Shown here: piece after piece, positions 51,822 to 63,190 of the stretch
Position numbering within the stretch: position 1 is the first letter of the stretch
How the letters are laid out: each line of letters begins with the position of its first letter
From: Pseudopyrenochaeta lycopersici
Taxonomy: Eukaryota > Ascomycota > Dothideomycetes > Pleosporales > Pseudopyrenochaetaceae
Direction: 5' to 3'
Length of the DNA stretch: 64,000 nt
Assembly (NCBI GenBank): GCA_003313425.1
Contig: NHZP01000056.1
Location: forward strand, 124,001-188,000
The notes under the pieces: model-generated
The model's database searches: none
What the model was told of the DNA's origin: nothing
What the model saw: the letters and a program-made list of their open reading frames with translations, nothing else
Made by a program: the position numbers and the translations under genes

Positions 51822-53459
51822 CTAATTACTCGTCATGGGTGGTCCGCTAAACTCAAGGAGCTCAATATCGCTCCTATTGCTCTTTTTATCGTCATTCCAG
51901 CTGTCTCCTCCAGGGAGGTCCGGTGAGACCGCAGGCTCGCTCGCCTTGGGACCGTTCCTAACCCGGTCATTACCGGCCCTGTCGATAAACTGCCCGTCAC
52001 CAATCTCTTCAAATTGGCTTTGATCTTGCCAGCGGCATGAACTATTCTTCCTCCTGTCTGAGGTCCCGTTGTGGCCGTGTGGGTAGGAACTCTTTGCTTT
52101 TAGGTCGCGGCGGAGATAAGGGCGCAGAGATGGGAGGCAAGTTACGATAAGACCTATGTTGGCGTCTAAGGCCGACTACAGTTCTAGCTATTTGTGGCCC
52201 ATGTCAGCAAAATCGGCGACACAAGGGGAGGCTGATAGAGACCGACGCAGAACGTATCCGTCCTGCAACGCGTAGGATGAATACAAAGAAACCTACCGAT
52301 AAGGGTAATAGATCGGAAGACATCCTCGTTACTGGTCTGAATGGCCAGGAAGCGCGTTAGAGAGAAGGCTATATCTACAGCGCCAAGGAGCAGAACGCCG
52401 TACACGCCAGCCTTCATCCTCTTACGCATTTTCAGTTTCCAAATCACAGTGAATGGAAGAATAAAGACTAGCAAAGCAGACGCTTATGTCAACCTAAACC
52501 TCGTCTTGACAGGAAGCTTTGACCTTGCAAGAGACTTCTTAAAGCTCTTGAGGCTAGGAGTAAAACTCACCGAGAATGTTTCCAAAGAAATGCAGTGCCC
52601 AGCCAACTTGAAAGACAGTGGCTGGTATATCCCCACTGCACAAAGTTTCTGGTTTTGTGATTTGCCTAGAGACAAAATGTATAAGCAGAATCATCCGTAA
52701 GACTAGTACAGGGAAAGGTTGAGCGCGCTCACCAGTTTCCTTCTATTGGCCAACAAAGAAAAAGATGCAGTGATATTGAGATGATATACGCTGCGATGCA
52801 GTAGCCAAGCGTCGCCCAGAGCGCGATTCTCCGCTTGAACATGAAGGTAGGGAACAACTGGACATAAACAGCTAATAGGGATGCCTTGCAAAGATATAAG
52901 GCCGAGTAGAAAGGTATGACGCTAGCCCAGATCATCTGGTCAGTCGGCAAAAGGACTTGTCAGCCGAAATGAGAACTCAGGAGCTAGGGTTCGGGAAAGA
53001 GCGGAGAGAAGAAGGAGGTTAATGGTCTTAATGCTGTTTGTCTCGCTCTGCAGCATGGCAAGGAGATTGTCTCCTCTTACCCTTAATAAATACTCAAAAT
53101 CCGCTGGCTTGGCGCTAAAATTCGCTAGTGTGTAGTTGATGTTGGGGTCCAGTGCGCCTTTGTTGTAGAAGACGATGTCGAAGCTCGCGGTAGTAACGGC
53201 AGCCCACCACGCAGCAATCATGAACAGGTCGCTTAAGAGCAGTCGCCTGTGCTTCTGAATCTTAATCCGCAAGTAAACTCGAGCTGAAATCATGACGGCT
53301 GCGATTGAAATAAGCGTCCAATACGTAGTCTGGGCGGCAACATGTTGTGGTTAGTGGATTTTCCAACAGGTGCATTCGCTCCAAGTCTTGGACATAAACA
53401 TGAAGAACAAAGCTAGTACATACTAGTACGGCCGTGGCTGACGGTGAACTTTCGGCTAT
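51822..53459 (-). pseudogene. Fungal rhodopsin-domain membrane protein pseudogene, six exons
   Basis: Exons 53459-53424, 53329-53081, 52935-52733, 52665-52571, 52467-52297 and 52183-51822 join in frame (introns 94, 145, 67, 103 and 113 nt; donors GTATGT, GTAAGA, GTGAGC, GTGAGT, GTAGGT) to 371 codons. The product matches the family: TYWTLISIAAVMISARVYLR, SDLFMIAAWWAAV, ASVIPFYSALYLCKASLLAV, ALWATLGYCIAAYIISISLH, VFQVGWALHFFGNIL, FILPFTVIWKLKMRKRMKAG, VYGVLLLGAVDIAFSLTRFL, then NIGLIVTCLPSLRPYLRR and a hydrophilic tail. Two lesions: the apparent start codon is ATA (53457-53459) and TAG replaces TGG in the EL(W)SALDANIG block (52176-52178). Both are G to A changes. Splice sites are intact, so loss was recent. 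Confidence 0.78.
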
Positions 53460-53815
53460 GATGTGCAGACGGGGACGATGAGGTAGCAGTGGGCGCTTAG
53501 GTATAAATGATGTGATTCTGATCGATTGTTCCAAGCAACAAGAAGATGGGAAATTTGGACGAATTTACATAACCTCCATTTCAATAGGCGACGACGAATC
53601 AGGGTCCTAGAAGATGCAGAGAAAGAAAGAAGGGGCCCGATGATGATATCCCCGATGAAAGGCGTGTTAAGGTTTTACGCTAACTAATACAAATTCATGG
53701 TGCATCCATTACCTTCGAATCTTGCTCGGATTGTGCCGCACCATAGTTTAGGCTCCTAAGGCGATGGTCATGATTCACGAAACTCACTCAGCTGAATGCG
53801 AACTACCAGTATACT
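53460..53815. other. Intergenic, nothing recognised
   Basis: Upstream region of the rhodopsin-like pseudogene; no repeats or coding motifs seen. Confidence 0.4.
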
Positions 53816-54185
53816 GAGACGACGCTAGTTAAGAGAGGATTAAGAGACGCTTTAATAGCTCACCTACCTTAATAGTGAATGCGCTTAATTAGGTTATTGA
53901 AGGCACAGAGATGATAACGCCTTTAATAGTGTTAATGCGTAATAAGATTAATAGCCTTCGAAGAGCCAACGGGGCTGCTACGCGACATAAAGTGCACAAA
54001 AGAAAGCAAGTACAGAGGGAGGAAGTGCTTACGTTTAAGAAGGGCGCACGTTTTACAACTCTAAAGGAGTTTCGCGCTTGTAGTGATAAGATGAAGGGCA
54101 AGAGGAAGGCGCGTTAATGGGAGCGATTAACCTTAAAGGCGCTGTAAGCAGTGGTGAGACAGAGCATAACGCACGAACCTGTTAA
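53816..54185 (+). pseudogene. pogo-like transposase tail fragment
   Basis: Reads TPLIVLMRNKINSLRRANGA, HKVHKRKQVQREEVLTFKKG and MKGKRKAR, the post-DDE coiled region and KRK-IQ-G-LT motif of pogo transposases, with stops on both sides and G to A-type losses. Confidence 0.55.
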
Positions 54186-54439
54186 AAAGATGCAGAAACA
54201 GTTATAGAATAATATACAATACTGTGGATAACGGTCCCAACACGCTAGAGAACCGTGCTGTTGTAAAGTAACGTAATTTTCATGGGTCTTGGCACAGGAC
54301 CACTTTTCCAACCGATTCAAGGGCATTCCGACGATTCCGTAGACTACTTGAGAGCTTTGGCTTTGGGTGGATGCATGTGCGTCAGACGTTGTGCCCGCAG
54401 CCTTGAGTGCTTCCTAGTAAATGCCACAATCGTTCCGCA

Positions 54440-54760
54440 AAGCAAAAGCAGTTTGAGTCACGCGCTAGCATTCAGAATTAGCCAATAGTATCCTGATCCA
54501 ATTAGTCAGACCCTTGATCACCGATGAAGCACCCCGCTTTTAGCCATAAATCTATTCGGGAAAGTTCCCAATTTCAGGCTCATAGTGCAGATGCATATGA
54601 AAGGAATAAGAATGGAACTGCACATAATTTGTGTGGAAAGTTATGTATTTCTGAGCCTAATAGCACACCTGAACCTATGCTGTGGCGTGCTTATCCACAG
54701 CCAGATACAGCCTTTCGAGCTGAAGCTGAGCATTTAGGGTTTGTGAGGAAGGGGTGACAC
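54440..54760 (+). repeat. Dispersed repeat R1, copy a
   Basis: The part 54680-54756 (TGGCGTGCTTATCC...AGCTGAGCATTTAGGGTTTG) aligns with 58465-58540. Copy a contains a 77-codon open frame that ends PMLWRAYPQPDTAFRAEAEH followed by LGFVRKG. The family is unknown. Confidence 0.5.
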
Positions 54761-54975
54761 AGTGCCAGCGCACTAATAACCAGTAAGCAGGGTTAGGGTA
54801 GTAATGAAAAGTCATGTATCTCCTCTTGTGTGTTTGTGTGTGTGTGTATGAAGTGAGGCTAATATAAGGTGTTTTATCAGCACTCCGGCAACATCAGTCC
54901 TCCAGCAGCCCCACCAAAATCAGCGCACTCTAACGAACGATTACTCTACAATAACACAATAACGTGAACTACAGG

Positions 54976-55754
54976 TAGAATGCGCACACAAGTGAAATGC
55001 GCACCTTGCTAAGCTTTGTAACTTTACATAAGAATAACTTAATAAAGTTAGCACAAATTAATCTTCAACTAATCAACATGTTTCCGAGGCGAGCGGGTCA
55101 CTCCCCAAGTGTTTCTACCCATCAACATTCAGTCGTGATGGCTCCACAACATAGCGCGCAAAAGACCTATAACGAGGGTACACTACAGCTTGCACTCTTA
55201 GCTATAAAACAAGATGAAATTGAGAGTGGAAGACGCGCTGCAGCAGTCTACGTTCTCCAAGCCCTCTAAGCTAGGCGCGCTGGCCGGCCTTCGCGACGCG
55301 ATCGCGAGCCTAATTCGAGGAGGCTGACCAAGCTAGAGGAGGAGTCAATTGTCGCGTACATGCTTGACCCGGATATACGAGGAATTGGAGCGACAAGGGC
55401 TATGGTCCGAGATATGGCCAGTGATCTGCTTACAGAACGTGATCAGCAGCCTGTTGGCCACCTCTGGGTTGACAATTTTAGCAAGCGTACACCTGAGATC
55501 AAGCTTCGACGGAGCCGTCCATACGCCCGCCAGCGAGCTCTAAACGAGGATCTACGCGTTATAAGGCCCTGGTTCCCGCTTGTTTAGTCTGTCAAGGAGA
55601 AGTATGGTATTCAGGATAAAGACATGTACCTCTTTGATGAGACAGGCTTCATGATGGGCTAGATCAAGGCCTAGATGGTCTTTACAGGCGCTGAGAAGCG
55701 TGGTACAGTGGGGTTCCAAAAGTTGTCGCCGCTAATTTTTTTCCTCACTAAACT
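54976..55754 (+). pseudogene. pogo-like element fragment, family P3
   Basis: The left end shows two ATGCGCAC units 20 bp apart (about 54979 and 54999), resembling the doubled subterminal repeats of P1 and P2. The following frame has a psq HTH region (KTYNEGTLQLALLAIKQDEI), CENP-B HTH (LEEESIVAYMLDPDIRGIGA, ATRAMVRDMASDLL) and the start of DDE_1 (MYLFDETGFMMG), with TAA/TAG stops. It is cut off by the solo LTR at 55755; no right part was found beyond the LTR. Confidence 0.65.
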
Positions 55755-55940
55755 TGTCAGACTACACAAGTGCTGTTGTTAGATACCAGGTACGCGATAC
55801 TGTATTGTAGTACAAAGCTCGGGTGTAACCACTTGGCACACACACACACTATACATAAAAGGAAAAAAAAATAGGGAACAAGAAAAAAAAATCAATTCTC
55901 ATCCATGTCTCTGACCAAAGAGATTCATTGAATTCTGACA
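55755..55940 (-). repeat. Solo LTR, 186 bp, Copia-type
   Basis: TGTCAGACTAC...GAATTCTGACA; on the minus strand it shares GTGTGTGTGCCAAGTGGTTA and ACCCGAGCTTTGT with the LTRs of Copia-1 and the first 50 bp with the LTR at 11226. Flanks AAACT and AAATG match in only 3 of 5 bases. Confidence 0.8.
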
Positions 55941-56111
55941 AAATGTTACTAGTAATGCGCGCGTTCTTGGTTGGTGCGAATACAGGGCATGCGGTGCGGT
56001 TATGTACCCTGAGGGGACTCTCGCTAGCCGGGTCAACCGCAACTAATCTGATCAATCAAAGCTATTTAAGCGTGTGCCACAGTATTAGAGTTCACATGCC
56101 AATAAATTGTA

Positions 56112-56200
56112 GAGTACGAGCGTGAATTGTAGCGTACCGGCGTGATTCCTTAGCTTGCCCACGTATTTTCTAGCCCGCCAGCGTGACTTCTAACGTCAAT
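56112..56200. repeat. Four degenerate units of about 26 bp
   Basis: GAGCGTGAATTGTAGC, CGGCGTGATTCCTTAGC, CCCACGTATTTTCTAGC and CAGCGTGACTTCTAAC follow one another at roughly 25-bp spacing. Confidence 0.5.
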
Positions 56201-56493
56201 CCCTGCGCAACAGCAATCCCCCCGCGACGGAAAAAAGTCACGGGTCCACTCGCTTGCACTTGAAGTTTTCGGTGCATGACATTCTGTCTCGCTTAACGCA
56301 GGCCTTTCCATATCAGCTCTAGCTTAATCCTGCACACCCTTGTCGCCTCAAGCAGTCTGCTTCTAATTAGCCACATCGACTACCACCCCGCGAGGAATAA
56401 TTGGACAGTTTCGCATGTGTCAGCAGGACAGGAGCATGGACACCTGTGCTCTTCAACAGCAACCTTGATCCTATTATTCTTAGAACTTGGGTA

Positions 56494-58167
56494 ACGTAAA
56501 CACGTAGCGAGTCGGCCAACTAAGCGAGTCGGCCACCCTATCAACTTTCTCGACGCGTGCTCTCTAAACTCTAATGGCTCCACGACGTATTACTCAATTA
56601 AGTTACAATGAATTAGAAATTACTTTGGCTATCTTTGCGCTTAATCGGAAGCAATTGCAAAGCTCCCGGACTGCTGCTTCTACGTACCACGTCCCCAAAT
56701 CAACGCTGAACGACCGACTCGCCGGAACGCGCGCCCGACGCGATTGCACTCCCAATTCGAAGAAGCTTACTGAGCTAGAGGAGGACGCTGTTGTTAGATA
56801 TATATTGGATTTGGATTCACGTGGATTTCCACCTAACCTGGCTGCTGTACGTGATATGGCCGATACTTTACTGCGGCTGGACGGGTTGGACGGGACTGGC
56901 CAAAGAACTTTGTCAAGCGTACAGACAGTCTTAAGACAAAGTTTAAATCGAGCATACGACCGGCAAAAAGAGCCTTGTGTGAGGATCCAGAGGTAATTGG
57001 GGCCTGGTTTACGCGGGTGGAGGAGACAAAGGCCAAGTACGGCATCTTAGATGAGGACGTGTACAACTTTGACGAAGCTGGCTTTATGATGGGCAAGATC
57101 ACGACTCAACTTATCGTAACTAGGTCTGAGAGGAGGGGTAGAGCAAAGACAATCCAGCCAGGCAACCGTGAATGGGTTACGTTAATCCAGGGAATCAACG
57201 CAGCTGGATGGGCAATCCCGCCATTCCTAATCTACGCAGCCAAGTACCACTTGTCTGCCTGGTACGAGGAAAATAATCTCCCACTTGACTGGGCAGTCGG
57301 AGTTAGTGATAATGGCTGGACAAACAATAACTTAGGGGCTCAGTGGCTAGAGCACTTCAACCGGCATACAAAGACGCGCGTGGTTGGCGCACGTAGGCTG
57401 CTTATCTTTGATGGCCATGAGAGCCACCACTCAGCCCAATTTGAAGAGATGTGTAAAAAGAACAACATTTACACTCTCTGTATGCCAGCCCATTCGTCTC
57501 ACTTACTCCAGCCTCTTAACGTTAGCTGCCTCTCTCCATTAAAGAAGGCGTACAGCCGTTAGGTTGAAGACTTGATCCAAAACCACATCAACCACATCAC
57601 TGAACTTAAGTTTCTGCCAGCCTTTCAGGCGGCCTTTACGCAAGCGTTTACTTCAGCTAATATTCGCTCAGCTTTCCGAAGCGCTAGGCTTGTTGCATTA
57701 AATCCAGCTGTTGTATTAGAGAGACTAGATGTACGTCTCCGTACGCCAACACCTGCTGCCTTAGAAGAAGCCCTCTAGCAAGCTAGAACTCCAAGTAACG
57801 TACGTGAATTTAAAGCTCAATCCACGTTAATACGTAAGAGCATACGCCAGCACAAGAGCTTATCTCAAGCGTTAATTATTGAAGCTGTTAATTAACTCAA
57901 GAAGGGGGCTGCAATTATGGCGTATAAGCATGAGTTGATGCGCAACCGGATCACTAGCCTTGAACGCGCCAATGAGGCAGCTAACAAGCGTAAACAACGT
58001 AAGAAGAAGCGGACCCAGAAGGGAGGAGTCTTAACGAGAGGAGAGGCAGAGGATTTAATAGCCTAGCGTGAGGCTGATCAGCAGATTGCTCGTGAGGAGC
58101 GTCGAGGTAGATGTTAATTAGGAGGTAGTCGCCCAACTCCAGGGCGCTGTAGCAAGTGTAGACACGA
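56494..58167 (+). pseudogene. pogo element P2 copy 3, right end missing
   Basis: The left terminus (ACGTAAACACGTAGCGAGTC after TA) is complete. The transposase starts at ATG 56574 (MAPRRITQLSYNELEITLAI). Compared with copies 1 and 2 it has a 10-nt deletion near 56873 and a 2-nt insertion near 56963, then is open through the DDE domain (56975-57562: YNFDEAGFMMG, LLIFDGHESHH, MPAHSSHLLQPL). Later stops include TAG at 57560, 57776, TAA at 57892 and others, largely CAG/CAA-derived. Similarity stops at about 58167 inside the CCHC knuckle; the right TIR is absent. Confidence 0.88.
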
Positions 58168-58840
58168 CAAGATTGCTAATGCAGTTCATCCTTGTTGGAT
58201 TCCGAGGCCCAGCCCTAAAGGCTTTGACCTAAGTGCCACGGCTGTCCTGAAAAGTAATAGGCATTCAGACCCATGTCATCATTCAGAAGTGGTTAACAGG
58301 ATCCTGAACTGTACAGCTGTACCTTAGGATCGCTGATGAGGCATTCTATTCTTCACCTATGGGCCTAATCAGGGAAGTTCCTCTGTTCCGGTGCTCGTTT
58401 TGCAGTTGATGTAAGGGCGATAATGCACGGCTTCAGAGCTCAATTTCGCGCCTGGACTAATGGTGTGGTGCGCTTATCTACGGCCGGGCACAACCTCGCG
58501 AGTTGCAGCTGAGCGGTTAGGGTTTGTGGGGAAGGTTAACCTTCATGCCTCACAGTTTATGCCACAACTGTGCCGCGAGGCAAAAGTATTTTAAATTATG
58601 CTAGTATTTGGAGCTAGCCAATTGGATCCTAACTCAGACGCCAGGCCTTAGCATCGGCGAGGAAGCTCTCAACTTTCAGCTGTGAGCCCATGGCGCCCTT
58701 GTGAACAAAGTTGAACAAGGGGTATGTTTCTGCTTTTTTAATTAACGTACGAAGAAGCTCTTTTATTTTTTGAGTCCTGGCCTGTGCGCACCCCACTGCT
58801 GAGGTTTGACTGTACGACGCACGGTTGCGTGCGGCACACG
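58168..58840. repeat. Unassigned sequence including dispersed repeat R1, copy b
   Basis: 58465-58540 (GTGGTGCGCTTATCTACGG...GAGCGGTTAGGGTTTGTGG) is the counterpart of 54680-54756. The translation PGLMVWCAYLRPGTTSRVAA resembles that of copy a. The remainder is unassigned. Confidence 0.45.
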
Positions 58841-58842
58841 CA

Positions 58843-59440
58843 AAATGGGCTCAATTGAGGCTGCGCTTGCAGCTATCGCGTCGTTGAAGCCTGGAGATAG
58901 AATGAATTATACGCAGACAGCAAGGACCTATGGTGTTCATCGTCCAACGCTCGCTCGAAGGCACCAAGGTCTATCAACCTCACGAACTATCCAGGCCGAA
59001 AACTAGCAAAATCTTCATCCCCACCAAGAGCACGAGCTGGTCGGATACATCGAACGACTCAATAAGCAAGGTATGCCGCCTACTAAGGCGATGATACGGA
59101 CCTTCGGTTTACAGATACCTAAGAGAGCTTAGAATACGCTGGGTTGATCGGTTCATAGAACGCCACAGCAGCCAGGTCATCTCTAAATGGGCGACTGGCT
59201 TGGACAACAACCGCCACAAAGCTGATCCAGCTACCAAGTATAGCCTTTACTTCAAGCTTTTAGAAAGGTAAGATTCAGCAATATGAGGTTGAACCTCGTT
59301 ATGCGTACAATATGGATGAAAAAGGCTGTCTCAGAGGAGTAATAGCAAGGCCAAAGAGGATATTTAGCAAGAGGCTCTATCAGCAAGGCAAGCTCTCTTC
59401 ATTTCAGCGACGACGTGTTCTGGGCTCCAGACATGGCGCC
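58843..59440 (+). pseudogene. pogo-like transposase fragment, family P4
   Basis: MGSIEAALAAIASLKPGDRM and NYTQTARTYGVHRPTLARRH form a psq HTH; HELVGYIERLNKQGMPPTKA is the CENP-B HTH; further on RYAYNMDEKGCLRGVIARPK is the first catalytic block. At least eight stops and frame changes. Both ends are missing. Confidence 0.65.
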
Positions 59441-59754
59441 ATAAATGGGTAATATAATAATAGAAAGAACCTGAAGATGAAGGGAGCCGAAATCGAAAGA
59501 AGCCCAAATTAAGGCCAGTTTATTTTTATCACGACAGCCTATCACCAAGATGATGTACCTTCAGGTGAGTGCCGGCTTTCACTGAAGGACGCGGACTTGC
59601 TGACAAACCATAGACGATATTGGATCTCGGTGGCTCTGTCCCTTAACGCCTTGATCCTACACGGTGTCGAATTCGCTGTAACGGCCACACGATCAACCCC
59701 GTCGTACAAGCATTCTTGTTTGGAAAAGACAGAGAAGCCACAGAAGAAGCTATC

Positions 59755-59965
59755 CGGTAGATCGGCGATGCCCGCAGAGGTGGAGCGTGTATTTAATAGT
59801 TCTCGGCGTACGATTTCATGGGATCGAACGAGACTTTCAATCAAGACGCTAGAGATGCTGGAGTGCTTGAAGCATTGGATCACGAGTGGACTTTCTTATG
59901 AGGCTTTTCTGACAGATGAGGCGGTTCAGAGGGCTATAGAGTCTACGGAACAGGAGCTTGCGTGA
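59755..59965 (+). pseudogene. hAT transposase dimerisation-domain fragment
   Basis: AMPAEVERVFNSSRRTISWD, RTRLSIKTLEMLECLKHWIT, then a short acidic tail to a stop at 59963. Only the end of the hATC domain is left. Confidence 0.7.
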
Positions 59966-61066
59966 CTAGAGGCTAAATTAGAGGGTAACAAGTCATAATA
60001 CTACTGCTACACCGTACGTCATACATCACCGCTTCAAATTAGTGAATCAAACTGAACCTGATCCCTGATTCAATAAATCATCCTGAAGCAGAGCCTGCTT
60101 CAGGATCAGTCCGGTTCAATGCTTCACTAATTACACGGGTTTCCGAGTGTTTCACCCACGGTTTCTCGAGGCGAATGTTTCATCCACAAGGAACGCTTAA
60201 TTGATCGATCCGTAAACCTGGTCACATTAAACAGAATGCGGATCCACCGACAGAATTTTTCCCGAGCGCAGCCAACCTATATTACAGTATTTCTGCAAAA
60301 CACAAACTCGTATCCTCGACAGTCTGTCTTCTAACATACAGTATTGGTACTAAGGGTTGGTTTGTGCTCTACATAATAGATTGAAATACCTGCATTTCGA
60401 TGCAGCAAAGCGGCACTTGATTAAAATAAGCTTTGATCCAGCAGTATGCCAATGCGGCATAAGTGCTTGGTCTAACGATGGTTCAGCCAATCCTTGTACG
60501 GTAATGCACCGCAACTACAGCAATCGATCGCATGAAATGCATCCATATCTCAACCCATGAGCATTTACAATCATCCTGCTCGCTAAAAATATCAGTGTAC
60601 TGTATGCGAATGCAAAATCTCGGATGGACCATACATGCATTCCACCATGCACAATTATGTTCAGTAATCAAAACGCCTTTCGTGTGCGCTGAATGTCTGC
60701 TTTAGGCAAATTCTCTCTAGAAAAAAGAGCAAGTGGACAGGCACCTTCATCGGCACTATACTCAAGCTGTCAGAATTGATAAAATACGAACGCATGCGAC
60801 GTGTAGTTTTCTTCCGTCACCGCATAATATGGATTCTGATGTAAGACAAACCCCAATTTAGACCCCTGGCCACTTTTCATGCTTGTATGGGCATGTCATG
60901 CAGGTCATCTCAGCCTAGTCCCTCAGAGAAACACACCCCACCGATCCCTCTTGCTGTCAATGGCGACATGTTTCCGGGCCTAGAAGCTATTGACAAGGCC
61001 TTTGTTTGGATCAATGCACAGAATTGCGGTGCCACAGCACTCGCCATGGGTACGCTACTGTCCCCA
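59966..61066. other. Intergenic region upstream of the tyrosinase gene
   Basis: Holds the 96-bp imperfect palindrome at 60037-60132. No gene recognised; the right end is the promoter region of the tyrosinase. Confidence 0.5.
60037..60132. repeat. 96-bp imperfect palindrome
   Basis: The arms AATTAGTGAATCAAACTGAA and (reverse complement) AATTAGTGAAGCATTGAACC are nested around a perfect TCCTGAAGCAG/CTGCTTCAGGA hairpin near 60080-60105. It looks like a MITE or foldback sequence. No clear target duplication. Confidence 0.65.
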
Positions 61067-61075
61067 CGGATATAA
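61067..61075 (+). promoter_or_regulatory. Probable TATA box of the tyrosinase gene
   Basis: GATATAAGA lies about 65 bp upstream of the ATG at 61137, in a region without coding features. Confidence 0.4.
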
Positions 61076-61136
61076 GACTTCCAGATCTTCTTCACCGTAC
61101 CCAAGACAAAATTCCACACAAGCAGTCTTCAAAATC

Positions 61137-62533
61137 ATGAAGCTTTTCCACATTTTTACGACGGGGCTCGTTGGTAGTGCCAGTGCCCGCAAATATATGG
61201 AAGTCGACGCTCTGGCTGCAAAAGGGCTGCAGAACCTGAAGCTTCATGTTGCACAAAACGAGTCCTCAAGCCAAGAGACATGCACATTAGAAAACGCGGC
61301 TGTGCGACGAGAATGGTCAGTAGATCGTTCATCATATGGGTTTACTCTTGATTAATTGCCTTAGGTCCACCTTGTCGAGACCGGAGAAGCTGGACTACAT
61401 CAAAGCTGTGAAATGCCTAGCAAAACTACCTCCAAAGACCCCAGCTGCAGTTGCCGCAGGGGCTAAAAGTCGTTATGACGATCTAGTCGTGACCCACATT
61501 CAGCAATCGCTTAAAGTACACGGAACAGTAGGTTCGAATCTCAGAGGAGGGAGCGGCCGGCTTCAACTAGCTGATGCTCACAGGGCAGCTTCCTGACTTG
61601 GCACCGTTACTATACATGGGCATTTGAACAGATGCTTCGAAATGAGTGCGGCTATAAGGGTTACCAGCCGTACTACAATTGGGCATGGTGGGCAGAAGAT
61701 CCAAAGAGCTCTCCATTTTTTGACGGCAGCGACACGAGTATGTCAGGTGACGGAGAATACATTCCTGGAAGAAACGCATCATGCTTTACCAAGGAGGATC
61801 CTTGCCTCATGAAGCTTGAGCCAGGAAGTGGCGGTGGCTGCGTCAAGTCTGGCCCGTTCAAAGAGTAAGATACCTTCATTACCACAGTCCTTTTTATGAT
61901 CATGGGGTGATCCCACGTTTTCTGACATTTCTCCAGCTGGAAGATCAATATGGGACCTATACAGCCTATGTTAAAAATACCTGGAGGTCTAAAACCGAAC
62001 CCTCAAGCCGACGGTCTTGGCTATAATCCTCGCTGCTTGCGTCGCGACATTAGCGTTCAGTCCTCAAATGAGACGCGCGACGAGCTAGTTTCCTCTCTCA
62101 TCAAGAACAATCCCACTATTGCTGAGTTTCAGCGCGTTTACCAAGGAGATTTCACCAAAGGACACATGGGGGCTCACGCAGGCGGTCACTACACTATCGG
62201 AGGGGACGCTGGTTCTGACTTTTACAGTAAGTCATCATGCAAGCTAGGGTGAGCAACCTTTAACTTTTGACCTCTTCCACGATAGATTCGCCCGCAGACC
62301 CTGCATTTTTCCCACACCACGGCATGATAGATCGCGTTTGGTGGACGTGGCAAAATCTCGACCTCGCAACAAGGCAGAATGCGCTTGCCGGAGGGTCGAG
62401 ATTTGGAGGCGGAGGAGCGAATGTTACCATAAATGATGCTATAACGCTGGGAGAATATGTGGGTGTGCCCAAAATCACGATAGGGGACGGGATGAATACA
62501 CTTGCAGGACCATTCTGTTACATCTATGCGTAG
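61137..62533 (+). CDS. Secreted tyrosinase (type-3 copper monooxygenase), five exons
   Basis: Exons 61137-61315, 61365-61527, 61584-61864, 61937-62226 and 62286-62533 join in frame through introns of 49, 56, 72 and 59 nt to 386 residues. The signal peptide is MKLFHIFTTGLVGSASA. The copper A site has three His: THIQQSL, KVHGTG and TWHRYYTWAFEQML. Copper B has MGAHAGGHYTIGG (HxxxH) and PAFFPHHGMIDRVWWTWQ. Conserved R-EWSTLS, EKLDYIKAVKCL and YNWAWWAEDP blocks are present. The length equals that of short secreted fungal tyrosinases without the C-terminal shielding domain. Tyrosinases oxidise monophenols and diphenols to quinones. No RIP-type stops. Neighbours are transposon relics, so no cluster partner is visible. 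Confidence 0.93.
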
Positions 62534-62737
62534 ATTATATGATTTCCGGCGAGCCAGGTAGATGAAAAAGTGCATACCGTTAAGCAAGGCCTACAAAGCC
62601 TGAATGATGAATTGAGACTCAAATAAAGGGCTGTGCTGGGTACAATCAGACTTCTCAATAATCAATAAATAAATAAACAGGCTATGTTGCTATCTATTCA
62701 TTGTTAAGCCCTAATATTGTTATTGATTATTAGCTTA
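62534..62737. other. 3' flank of the tyrosinase gene
   Basis: AT-rich, with ATAAATAAATAAA near 62663 that could serve in polyadenylation. No other feature. Confidence 0.4.
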
Positions 62738-63190
62738 TCAATAATTAATAATATAAGCCTGGGGGATGAATACCTTGTCGCAGCTACCAGAGATATCCAT
62801 AATGTCGTCACCTACTGCCACATAGAGCTTCCTGATCAAGTCATTTTGCACCCAATTGCCTAGACACTCAAGCTTTTCGATAGTCTCTGCCGAGAGACGT
62901 GTTCTGTCCCAAGAGATCGTACGCCTTGTCCAAGAGAACACCCGTTCCGGGTCGTCTGACATCGCCGGCACGCTCAATACTTCAATAGCCATTTGATGTA
63001 GGCGAGGATATTCGAGTCTCTGCTCTTCTCGGCACCACCATTCAAGCGGAGTTTTTGTTGTCATATGTCTTGGTGGAGCATTGACGAACTTTTCGAAATC
63101 ATCCTCGTCGCCAGGCCCATCCAAAACACTCGTTGACTGTTTGAGGCGCTCGTACGTTGATAGCTCGCGTTGCTTTTCGCCCAATTCAGA
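62738..63190 (-). pseudogene. hAT transposase C-terminal fragment
   Basis: TPLEWWCREEQRLEYPRLHQ, MAIEVLSVPAMSDDPERVFS and RRTISWDRTRLSAETIEKLE form a complete hATC dimerisation domain, open for 148 codons to TAA at 62738. The rest of the transposase is missing; the left neighbour is the tyrosinase 3' flank. No stops within the fragment. Confidence 0.8.

Noticed and set aside
55755..55940. Target duplication for this solo LTR
   Set aside because: Flanks AAACT and AAATG agree in 3 of 5 positions only, so no duplication is claimed.
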